Below are positions 22,201 through 31,683 of a stretch of 64,000 nt of DNA, one piece after another; the stretch's first letter is position 1, and the number at the start of each line of letters is the position of its first letter. The notes beneath the pieces are model-generated. The model did no database searches, was not told where the DNA came from, and worked only from the letters and a program-made list of their open reading frames with translations. Source of the stretch: Ottelia alismoides. Taxonomy: Eukaryota; Streptophyta; Magnoliopsida; Alismatales; Hydrocharitaceae. The position numbers and the translations under genes are program-made. The stretch covers positions 1 through 64,000 of the forward strand of contig JAZKJV010011603.1 in NCBI GenBank assembly GCA_037367405.1. The letters run 5' to 3'.

Positions 22201-24379
22201 TTCCCCATTATTTCATCTTATTTCACTCTTATTCCTATCTTTATCCCACCTTACCTACCTTTATTTCACCTTATTCTCCTTATTCTTATCCTCCAGCCGA
22301 ACGGAGAATAGACCCTTATTCCCCTTATTCCCCATCCTTATTCCTGCTTATTCTCCTACCGAACGGGCCCTAAATCTCATGATATATAGATAAGGAGTAT
22401 TGAGAAATTCTTGCAATCAATCTGAACTTAGATCCAGATCTAATGAACTTCTAATCCCATAATTTGAAAATCATTGGGGTATTTTCATACAAGTGACTTA
22501 GAAAATCTAGATTCAATAAGCAGTCCGCTAAATTAAGAAATAATCTATGATCAATGACTGAAAATATTCATGATCTATTATTTAAGTATGAATCACTAAT
22601 TATGGATCACTCTTCAATAAGATTGTTGACAAAGTTAACAACACCAGAGATCAAGAGAGGAGGAATCAAGTCAGCGATGGTGCTTTAACAATGATTGATA
22701 ATCAAGAGTGCCAGTCATGATGACCTTTACACATGACTGTGCGTGGGTGCGGTGACCCTCAACAGGCGGGAGATTGGAAGCCAGTTAGGGAAGCGGCCGC
22801 TTAGTGCGCGGGTCTCGGATCCCAGTCTTTTCTCGGTTTTTCTTGAGTGCTCGCAGTTTTTATGCCTCTCTGGGATCCACATGTTTTCTTTTAAAGACCA
22901 GTTCCGCTGACCCTTGTTCTTTAGGGTACCTAGGCTGGAGGGCCCTCGGTTTTGGTTTTTCGAGCTTATTTGCCAGTACCGGTCGGGCCGGTTTTTCTTT
23001 TACAGTGACTTTTTCGGAGAGTCTCTCTCACCCATCTCAGTGGGCGTATTTTTGGAGTAGACCTATCCGTCTACTGGGACCGCACTTCCACTTAGAGGGT
23101 GAGACGGGAGAGCCTTTTGTAGGCTACCTCACCGCTTGAGTTTTGTTTATTTTTCGCCAGCAGACTTGGCGATATTACATCTGAATCATCCACATATACA
23201 TCTGAATCCTATATAGCTACATCTGTATCAGTTACAGTTGAATCTGGAGGAGGTACAATTGAACTTGGAATGAGTCACATATGAGTTTTGCTAAGTTGAG
23301 ATGAATTACAGTTAAGTTGGTTACAACTGAGTTTGCTACATGAGAGCTTGGTTACAATTGAGTTGGTTGTAGTTGAGTTTGGTTTCCATTGAGCTTGTTA
23401 GTGTCCCGCCAGTAATTCCTGACAAAGAGAAAAGATCATATTATGAAAATCATCATTATCAGACTACGAGCTGCTGCCACAGTTGTTAGTTAAAGCTAGT
23501 GGACGTGTTGGGAACTTAGTTAGGATGCATTTTACTCCACCGCATACCTACGGAGGCACCCCAACCCTAAGGCTTCCTTATTGCCTTAGAGTCATAGTGT
23601 GAGGTCTTACCCACAGACTATCCACTAAGCTTGAGAAATTCAACGAGAAAAGAATCAAAACACCTGACTCATCATAAGCATTTAATAAAGACAATGATTA
23701 TATTAGAGACTCATCATTCACATTCCCAAGACCCATCAGACATATATTATAATTAATAAAAAAACAATGACTTAAATATGGATCGTATAATATTTGTATA
23801 AAAATGATTAATTTGGTAATTAATGTAGGATGAGTAGAATGAGGTTTTTCCATACCAAACAACTTGAAAACCTATTTTATTGCAAGTAGTTCTAAATTTT
23901 AATTGTCAAGACCAATTTACTTGCTTTCTTTTGGAGCCTCTAAAATTCATGTTATTTCTAATTAATTAGATTTACTCAACATTTGTTTATGTTCTTTTCT
24001 CCCTATTGCATGAATTGCAGGCAAAACACCTGCATCGTGGTATTGGGAGAGTTGAACATCAACTGCCACAGTTACAATTGTCATGTACACATATTATAGT
24101 TTTTACTCTGGATATTATTATTGCTTTTCTTTCTCTTCTGCTAAAATTGGGATACATGTACATTATGCAAATTTTTTTACATGTTAAATGCTATGGAAAT
24201 TTATGCAATAATTGGTGACATATTGTAGTTCTGTTGCTTGTTAGTTAAATGTGAATGTCTTTCGTAAATGCGAAAATTTTTCCCCCAAATTTTCAGTACT
24301 CTAATGCGATCCCTAGCAAACATAATACTATGAGTGTTATGTAAACGGGTATCCCATATCAGCGAGATCGGGCCTCACA
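19297..24379 (+). repeat. 3' LTR of the gypsy element (5,083 bp)
   Basis: Full-length version of the LTR, keeping the 1.76 kb segment lost from the 5' copy and carrying a MITE at 22125. No clear polypurine tract precedes it; the bases before it read TTGAGGTTTTTATATT, so the tract has decayed. The 19827-20189 frame inside it has no recognisable domain. Confidence 0.9.
22125..22370. mobile_element. Tourist/Harbinger-type MITE (246 bp)
   Basis: It begins GGCCCTGTTCGTTTGG and ends CGAACGGGCCC, with the 3-bp duplication TAA (22122-22124 and 22371-22373). The 5' LTR of the same retroelement reads CTCTAAATCTCATG at this point (about 14035), the unfilled site. The interior is pyrimidine-rich (TTATTCC repeats). 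Confidence 0.9.
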
Positions 24380-24384
24380 TATAA

Positions 24385-24861
24385 TTTTTAAATAGAGACT
24401 AAATTTTTAAATATTCAAAAGATTATTTGTAGTAGAGATTATCAGGAGCTCCTTTCCTACTTCATGAGAGATCACTTCAATATCATGTAGTACATAAATT
24501 ATTCTTACTTATACCTATATACAAGCCTCCATATATATGTATCACATAATACCATCTGTGCCCAGGATGTGGGACCCTTGCCATGATATCGTATCATGTT
24601 CAACTTGATGGCATGGAATTTACAACAGGAGCAATACGTCAGGAACATTTCCATGGTTAGAGACAGCCACGATCACCTATTCAATGATAGAAGTGGCCTA
24701 ATAGGCATTTTTTTCTTGTTGAGTCTTCTGTGTGAAGCCTCTACTGCAAGGTCATATACGTAGGCTCCATTTACATCTACCACCTTCACAATTAAGATGT
24801 GGGACTAAACTCACAAGATGCAACATAGATAAAATGGGTTGGTGGGATTCTTAAAGAAAAC
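24385..24861. other. no gene recognised between two retroelements
   Basis: AT-rich sequence. One frame (about 24615-24760) is open for about 45 codons but matches nothing I know. It could be intron or upstream sequence of the gene whose 3' exons resume at 30343, because the copia element at 24867 is inserted between them. Confidence 0.4.
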
Positions 24862-24866
24862 CTTCT

Positions 24867-25013
24867 TGTTGAGATATTTTTTAATCTTTTATATTGTTTA
24901 TGTAATTTCTTTTCTTCTTGTCTTCTATTTGTAATTTGCCCAATCGGTTTCTCTCCTCTATAAGAGAACCCTAAGGCATCTCTATAATGTAATTTCATTC
25001 TTTCATCTCTACA
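24867..25013 (+). repeat. 5' LTR (147 bp) of the copia element
   Basis: TGTTGAGATA to CATCTCTACA. It keeps a 21-bp stretch (around CTCTCCTCTATAAGAG) that the 3' LTR lacks. Confidence 0.93.
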
Positions 25014-25025
25014 TGGTATCGGAGC
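25014..25025 (+). promoter_or_regulatory. tRNA-Met primer binding site
   Basis: TGGTATCGGAGC, one base from the standard initiator-Met primer site, directly after the 5' LTR. Confidence 0.9.
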
Positions 25026-25557
25026 AACTGTCCTAGACCGGAGCCCTGACCTAATTCCCAACCCAGCGCCAGCCCTAGTTGCCGCCGACATGCCGTCTCG
25101 CCACCACTAGCCTCTCGCCGTCACTGCCAGCCTCTCACGTAGCATCTCACACGACTGTTGCCAAGCAGCAGCGGCACCCGCCAGCCTTCGCGGGGCTGTT
25201 GAGGGACCCCCTCTCCCTTGCGCACCACTGCTGCACTTCACGGTCATGCTATAACCCGTGCTGCCAATAGCAGTGGTATGCACTGCCGACCGAGCCCTCT
25301 AATGTGCCTTATGTCACTGTAAACCATCCTAGACACCTCCGCGCACCTCTGTGTATCTGATTTGAAACGGTTTGATTTTGATCGAAAAACGTGATTTCAG
25401 ACTTATAAATCATGTTTTTCAGCCCTAGCATGCACCAAGGATTGACGAGGATGGCTGTATGAATGTACACATACAACCAATCCTCCATATGGTCGTGTGG
25501 ACTCGCTCAGATAGGTTTACTTCCTAGTCGAGTTCTGTTTTCGACCGTTCTTCCATC

Positions 25558-26520
25558 ATGTCAGAGAACAAGGGTGATATATTTTCTTCGCCCGGTGCCT
25601 TCAAGGACCCGTCCCCCATGGTAAGGATGGATGGGATCAACTATGAGTTGTGGTCCCTGCAGTTTCTCACCCCCACGCAGTACAATAACAAGGAGTACAT
25701 CCTGACAGAGCCAGAGTCAACGGATGAGACTGGGACCAATGCTTCTTGGAAGCAAGATATATGCATGTATTTAGCTCTTCGGTACCCTCATCATGGATAT
25801 AGCCAATGATATTGTGAATCAAGCCACTGCCAAGGCAATGTGGGACATTTTGGTATCCAGCCATGTCCAAGCGAAGAATGATGCAAAGATTCTTCAGCTT
25901 CAGTTCGACATTTACATGGCCAAGCAGAATGGCCGTCCTCTGCATGTGTTTTACTCATTGCTCTGTGACACGTTCGGGAAGCTTCACAGCTTCATGCCTA
26001 TCATGACATCTATAGAGAAATGGATGGTATACATGAACTCCACAATGGTTGGAGTTTTTCTAGCAACGCTCGATCCGGAGTATGATACTGTACTTGCAGA
26101 GCTCGTCACTGGAGCAACAATTCCTCCCATGGAGGAGGCCTATAGCTTTCTCAGCATGCTTCTTATTCCTCCTACTACCACATCACAACCCACCTTAGCG
26201 ATGGTTGCTTCTTGCGGCATAGGATGGTCCACCCAGTTCAGAAGACGTACCTCCCATGTAGAGGCGGTGGACGTCAGTGTAGTCCTTACACCTACTGTCA
26301 TTGGCCAGGATACTCAGAGGATATATGCTACCGGAAGCATGGATACTCTGCATCTGCTCGTGTGGCAGGATAGATTGAGCCTTCAGATACTCTAGCTTCT
26401 CACGTCGATCCACGTCTGGATGATATTGTCTCTCGCATACGAGAGATCATGACTCTTGTTGCAGGCACCACCACTACAAATACCGCAATAGCAGACAGAG
26501 CCTAGTTGAGCTTCTATAGG
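25558..26520 (+). pseudogene. copia gag
   Basis: Starts MSENKGDIFSSPGAFKD at 25558 and changes frame near 25800. It continues as MDIANDIVNQATAKAMWDIL, then AKILQLQFDIYMAKQNGRPL, the capsid-type gag (UBN2-like) of plant copia elements. A cysteine-histidine stretch at about 26280-26345 (CSPYTYCHWPGYSEDIC...H, read in the right frame) is the probable RNA-binding knuckle. At least one frameshift separates the two halves. The preceding 530 bp (25026-25557) is leader. Confidence 0.85.
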
Positions 26521-26559
26521 TAGTAGCGGTGCAGATATGACAATGGATCGTGACTATGG

Positions 26560-28177
26560 TGCATCCCATCATCCGTGTGGAGACAGAGCCTAGCTGAGGT
26601 TCTACAGGGCTATACCTCATGGTAGATAGGTTACGCTAATGGGGTCCACATACCCATTACATGTTAGGGGGAGGTGCATTTGACGTCATCCATGTGCCTT
26701 CAGAATATTTTATATGCCCCTGATTTTCAGATGAACTTACTTTCTATTAGTCAGATTACTAAGGATCTATATTGTCGTGTCATTTTTGACCCTTCGTCTC
26801 TTGTGTTTCAGTACATACTAACGAGCAAGGTGATTGGATGTGTCCCTGAGCAGTGGGGGCTCTATAGACTCGTCCAACTTCCTAATACTGGTGTCTCCAC
26901 TATTCCTACTAGACCAATCTCACTGTATCTGTGACACCTTCGTTTTGGCCACCTTCCTCTGCAGAAGTTGTGTCATGTCCTCCCACAGATTTCCACGCGA
27001 TCTTCCTTCTAGTGCAAGGTATGCTAGCTTGGGAAGAACCATCGTTCCTTTTTTCCACATTTTCAGAGTCGGAGCGGTTCTCAATTGTTTGAGCTCCTTG
27101 ATTTAGATATCTAAGGTTCAAGTCATGTCCCCGATCACCAGGGACACCATTTTTATATGGTTGCTATTGATGATTTTTCTAGACTTCCTTGGGTATTCTT
27201 ATTGAAGAAGTCTGATGCTGGTATGTTATCAAACTTTTACTAATGAGATAGTGAATATTTTTTCTGCCAATGTCAAATATCTACGTTCAAATAATGCCTT
27301 GGAGTTCTGCATCTTACAACTTTTTGAGTTTCTTAGATCCCTTGGCATAGTTCACCATACCTCATGTGTTTATACATCCCAACAGAACGGTATATCGAGC
27401 ACAAAAACCATCACTTACTTGATGTGATCAGAACCTTGTTGATCCAGAGTCGTGCTCCTCACGATTACTGGGGTAATGTGGTCCTCACTGCTTGCTACCT
27501 AGTGAATTGCATTTCCTCCTATGTGTTGGGAGAGAAGATCCCTTTCTCGATTGCGTTTCTCGAGAATGATCTGTTCTCCCTTACACCTCGTGTGTTTGGC
27601 TTGGTTGCTTTTGTTCATGATTTCTCTCCAGGTTGTGACAATCTCTCTCCCAGAGCTGTCAAGTGTGTTTTTATTGGCTACTCTCGTACCCAGAAGGGGT
27701 ACGGGGTACCGTTGCTTTGATCCACTTCGGCGGAAATACTTTGTTAATGCTGGTGTCACTTTTTTTGAGCATGTCATGTATTTTTATTGTACATGTGACA
27801 GACTAGTCCCATCAGACTCTGATGCAGAGATCTATATGCCTCCACCTCCTACTATCATACTACTGCCTACACCTAATCCTGCTCTATCACCACCTCCACC
27901 TCTACGACCACCACCGTCGTCGCCACCACCTATACCTACTCCTCCACTTGCTCTTGTGGATGCTCCTGGACCACCACCTACCTTGACTGAGTTTTTGCCA
28001 TGTGTGTTTACTCGCATTTCTCGCTCTGTTCCCTTTGCTTACAGGTCTTCCCCATCATCCGATACGCCTCAGGTATGTAATGAGCATATTGTTTCTACTA
28101 ATGGTGCTACTGAGTTGTTTGTGCATCAGGGTTCCATACAAGATGGGCAAGTGCCCTCTCAAGAGGAGAACTTATAG
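26560..28177 (+). pseudogene. copia protease and integrase remnant
   Basis: NILYAPDFQMNLLSISQI (26705) and HLRFGHLPLQKLCHVLPQI (26935) are the protease C-terminal and pre-integrase motifs. AIDDFSRLPWVFLLKKSD (27160) and VIRTLLIQSRAPHDYWGN (27420) belong to the integrase core. FLENDLFSLTPRVFG and LSPRAVKCVFIGYSRTQKGY (27560-27710) form the integrase C-terminal region, followed by a proline-rich linker (27840-28000). The protease active site is not recognisable and there are several stops. Confidence 0.85.
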
Positions 28178-28299
28178 GTTCGGGACTTGCAGATGATGTT
28201 GATGTGCCAATTGCTCTGTGAAAGCAGATACGTACGTGTGCTACATATCCTCTTGCAGCTCAGATTTCCTTGAGCAGACTGTCAGGGGATTTTAGGAGG

Positions 28300-30082
28300 T
28301 TTACCTTGGCAATATCAGTCGTGGAGATACCACATACATATTAGGAGGCTATTCAGGACGGTCCGTGACGTTTAGCTATGGAGGAGGAGATGATCGCACT
28401 ACAGTCGTGTGGCACTTGCAGGCTTGTTTCAGATCCAGTTGCTACATCCATTGTTGGGTGCAAGTGGGTGTTCACTGTGAAGTATTGTGCATATGGCAAT
28501 GTAGATCGCTATAAGGCGAGACTTATGGCATGTGGGTTCACCCAGACATATGAGGTGGACTATCAGGATACCGTTTCTCATGTTGTCGGACATTCTACTA
28601 TGCATATCCTTCTAGCTGTTGCTGTGACACGATATTAGCCCCTTTACCATCTTGATGTGAAGAATGCCTTCCTATATGGTGATCTACAAGAGGATGTCTA
28701 CATGCAACAACCATCTGGGTTTGCTGTTGAGGGGGAGTGTCAGAAGGTTTGTTGGCTACACAAGGCTGTCTATGGCCTTAAGAAGAATCCAAGAGTTTGT
28801 TCCAGAACCTCTCGGACTTGATAGAGCAACATGGGTTTGTGTGATCGACTGCCGATCACTCTGTTTGTGCACATGACTCAGATAGGTACAATCGTCATTC
28901 TTGTCTATGTTGATGATATTATTGTTATAGAGGATGACGAGCAAGGCATTCAGGTTGCCAAGGAATTTCTAGGTTAGCAGTTTGTGACCAAGGAGCTTGG
29001 TAGTTTACGTTACTTCTTTAGGCTGGAGTTTGCCATGAACCAGCGATGTCTTGTGATGATCCAGAGGAGGTACATTACAGATCTTCTTTCAGAGACATGC
29101 GTGACAGATTGCAGACCTGCTACTACTCCTATGGACCTGAGCATGAAGCTCTACGACGATGAAACTGAGGAGGTCGACAAGAGGAGGTATATGGAGCTTA
29201 TTGGCAAGCTCCTGTATGTGACCATTACCGGACCAGACATATCTTTTGCCGTGAGAAAAGTGAGTCAGTTTATGGAGCAACCCAGACATGCACATATGGA
29301 TGCAGTCCGTATGATTCTGGGGTATCTGAAGGCATCACTGGCACACGACTTCTATTCAGCAGATATACATCACTTTCATTGCATCATGTGCATATGCAAA
29401 TTATGTTGGGTTTCCCGAGGATAGGAAGTTTACTTCAGGCTTCTCAGTGTTCATAGGGAATTCCCTAGTGTCATGGAAGGGCAAGAAGCAGATTGTGGTT
29501 GCCAGATCTAGTGCTGAGTCAGAGTACAGGGCCATTGCGCAAGCTAGCACAGAGATGATGTGGGTCAGATATGTTCTTACTGACTTGACTATCGAGGTGC
29601 TTCTTCCTATGCACCTCCAATCAAGGCCTTAAATGTCGGTTTCGGTTACCATTTCAGTACCGACCAAAACAGAATTTCGATGGAATTTCGGTGGAATTTC
29701 GACCGAAATTTCGGTCATTTCGGTCATTTTTTGTACAAGGACCCCCATATTTCGGTCATTTCGGTCGAATTTCGGTTTCGACTGGATATCGATATTCGAC
29801 AGAAATTCGATCGAATTTCGCTGAAATTTGAGGCCATGCCTCCAATGTGACAATCAGACTACTCTTTTCATTGCAAAAAGTCATGCCTTTCATGAGAGGA
29901 CCAAGCACATAGAGGTGGACTGTCACTACACTCGTGACATGATATAGAAGGGTCTCATCGCCACTACTCACGTCAGCTCTAGAGACCAGACAACAAATAT
30001 TTTTACTAAGGCTTTAGCCAGAGGGCCTTACCAGAGATGCTGCTCCAAGCTGAGCCTGATTGATATCTGTACTCAAGCTTGA
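28300..30082 (+). pseudogene. copia reverse transcriptase and RNase H remnant
   Basis: RT begins around MEEEMIALQSCGTCRLV (28378) and includes GCKWVFTVKY, DRYKARLMACGFTQTYEVDY and LDVKNAFLYGDLQEDVYMQQP (28650). The YVDD catalytic box is at 28906-28917. RNase H includes ARSSAESEYRAIAQASTEMMW (29500), is interrupted by a MITE after PMHLQ, and resumes with CDNQTTLF and KHIEVDCHYTRDMI. It ends at the TGA at 30080-30082, just ahead of the polypurine tract. At least five stops or frameshifts are visible. Confidence 0.9.
29622..29838. mobile_element. hAT-type MITE, 217 bp, copy 2
   Basis: Same family as 11603-11828: starts CAAGGCCTTAAATGTCGG and ends TTTGAGGCCATG. It has a perfect 8-bp duplication CCTCCAAT (29614-29621 and 29839-29846) and splits the RNase H codons of the host copia element. 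Confidence 0.93.
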
Positions 30083-30088
30083 GGGGAG
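30081..30088 (+). promoter_or_regulatory. polypurine tract of the copia element
   Basis: GAGGGGAG directly before the 3' LTR; it primes plus-strand synthesis in the family. Confidence 0.9.
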
Positions 30089-30214
30089 TGTTGAGATATT
30101 ATTTATCTTTTATATTGTTTATGTAATTTCTTTTCTTCTTGTCTTCTACTTGTAATTTGCCCAACCGAACCCTAGGGCCTCTTTATAATGTAATTTCATT
30201 CTTTCATCTCCACA
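30089..30214 (+). repeat. 3' LTR (126 bp) of the copia element
   Basis: TGTTGAGATA to CATCTCCACA; shorter than the 5' LTR by an internal deletion of about 21 bp. Confidence 0.93.
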
Positions 30215-30342
30215 CTTCTCAATTCATTTTGTATTCGTTGTAGGTTATCGTCAGTAATTTACTAACAGGTAATGTTACATGGATATTATTCTATCAATGG
30301 TCACATGGCTAATATAGGTATGTCTTTAATCTCCATATGTAG

Positions 30343-31610
30343 ACTGCTCCTATCAGCAGAGGCTTTTCCACACAACAGCTAGATGTTAAAATATCTGAGG
30401 TTCCTTTTGGAACGGACACTCAAAAAGCTCTAGAAAAAGCAAAAGTTTTGGAATTGACATTGATGGAGCAAGACAAAGCCATTGAGCGTGCAAAAAACAG
30501 AAGGAATGATTTAGAAGCTTATCTGTATCAAGCACGTGATCAGGTAGTATATGTTGTACAATGGGTCCATTATCAATCAAAGATATCGTCCATTCGACTG
30601 TTACTATATAGATACATTGCAGAGTGGAGAAAACTTTGCTTATGTCTTGTATTGCTTCCTCGAAGTTGAAGCTTAATTTAGACGAGAGGCTGTTTTTTTT
30701 TCCTAAACTGGTTCCTTTTTTATACTCTCTCTTTCCAAATCACACTGGCATGCTTTTTGTGAAGCTTTCACGGGGACTTGGACACTTGGCGAGCAAGTCC
30801 CGTCGGGATTGTGTTACTAATATGCTTATCTTGACTGGAGATTGGCTTGATGAGGCCGGAACAGAGGAACCAGAAACAGCTTACACTGAGAAAATGAGTG
30901 AACTTCAATTGGTAAGCTCGAGAATCTGCTTCATCGTGATAGTCTAAGATGGAAGTTTTTACAGATTTTGCTACATCCCAATTTTTTGTGTACAGGCTAT
31001 TAGACAACTGCTGGAGGAGGAGGAGCATATGAATATCAGTAAAGAAAATGAAAAGAAAGCTAATTTTATAACTAATATAAACAAAAAACTGGATGCAGTA
31101 TGGTTATTTCTGTCTATTATGCAATTTGTCTAATTGTTATCTGTTTGTCAATTTGCTTACATGATCTATTAATAGTTTGAATTGAAGTTCAAAGAATATC
31201 TTGGAGATGCAGATAAAGTTAAACTGCATGCCATGCGACTCGACATAAGATCATTTGTGGAAAGAGAGGGTATTATTCCTGAAGAAGAGTACTGGAAACA
31301 AGATGGAAAAGTTTACTGGGTGCCTCCATTATATGATCTCTTATTAGCCTCCGCATGTTTTTTTGTACTGATTGAGATATTTTTTGTTTTTAGCTTCTTC
31401 ATCAAATTGAGGAACGATGCAATGAAAAATTAAGCAGAAGTCAACGAACTGTTACCTTTGGTTGGGTAAGAGATAACTGAAAATGAAACTGTTCATCATT
31501 TCACTGTTGGAACTTTCTCTTGGCAATGCTATAACTTACTTTTGGAGCACATACAGATTGCAAATCGTATTTTTGGAAAGAGCCCTATGCCTGCATCTCC
31601 TACCATGTAA
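30343..31610 (+). CDS. host gene, six 3' exons; HSP110/HSP70-superfamily-like in its first part
   Basis: Six open segments join in the same phase with GT-AG borders: 30343-30543, 30765-30911, 30996-31097, 31176-31319, 31394-31465 and 31557-31610, ending in TAA. Lengths 201, 147, 102, 144, 72 and 54 bp are all multiples of three. Exon 1 has EQDKAIERAKNRRNDLEAYL and exon 2 has GDWLDEAGTEEPETAYTEKM. These resemble the C-terminal helical region of HSP110-type chaperones (E.TK.RKNALESYVY, then EEWLYEEGDDESE.VY). Exons 3-6 are charged and helical (FKEYLGDADKVKLHAMR, then HQIEERCNEKLSRSQR) and I do not recognise them. Exons 5' of 30343 are missing; the copia element at 24867 is inserted upstream, and a gypsy element 74 bp after the stop. 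Whether it is still expressed cannot be told. Confidence 0.6.
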
Positions 31611-31683
31611 TTATTCTCTTTTCAGTAGCACAATCTCTATTTTTTTGTATTACATCTTAGCATTGTCATATGGGTATCATGAG

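Larger units (their letters stand above)
12972..24379 (+). mobile_element. Ty3/gypsy element with giant LTRs (11.4 kb)
   Basis: LTRs 12972-16054 and 19297-24379 both begin TGTAACATCCGGATCTGCAC and end CCTCATA or CCTCACA. The flanks are identical, TATAA (12967-12971 and 24380-24384), so this is one insertion. The primer site is at 16058. The internal region (16070-19296) holds decayed protease, RT, RNase H and integrase in gypsy order. The LTRs differ in length by 2,000 bp. This is explained by a 1,757 bp deletion in the 5' copy and a 246 bp MITE plus 3-bp duplication in the 3' copy. Confidence 0.93.
24867..30214 (+). mobile_element. copia element, complete but decayed (5.3 kb)
   Basis: Short LTRs (24867-25013 and 30089-30214) are flanked by the perfect 5-bp duplication CTTCT (24862-24866 and 30215-30219). 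Primer site, gag, integrase, RT, RNase H and polypurine tract are all present in Ty1/copia order. Premature stops and a 217 bp MITE inactivate it. It belongs to the same family as the gag fragment at 1-607 and the remnants at 45007 and 52093. Confidence 0.95.

Noticed and set aside
13072..24379. A 3 kb tandem segmental duplication containing a repeated exon
   Set aside because: The two copies are the 5' and 3' LTRs of one gypsy element, shown by matching ends, primer site and the TATAA duplication.
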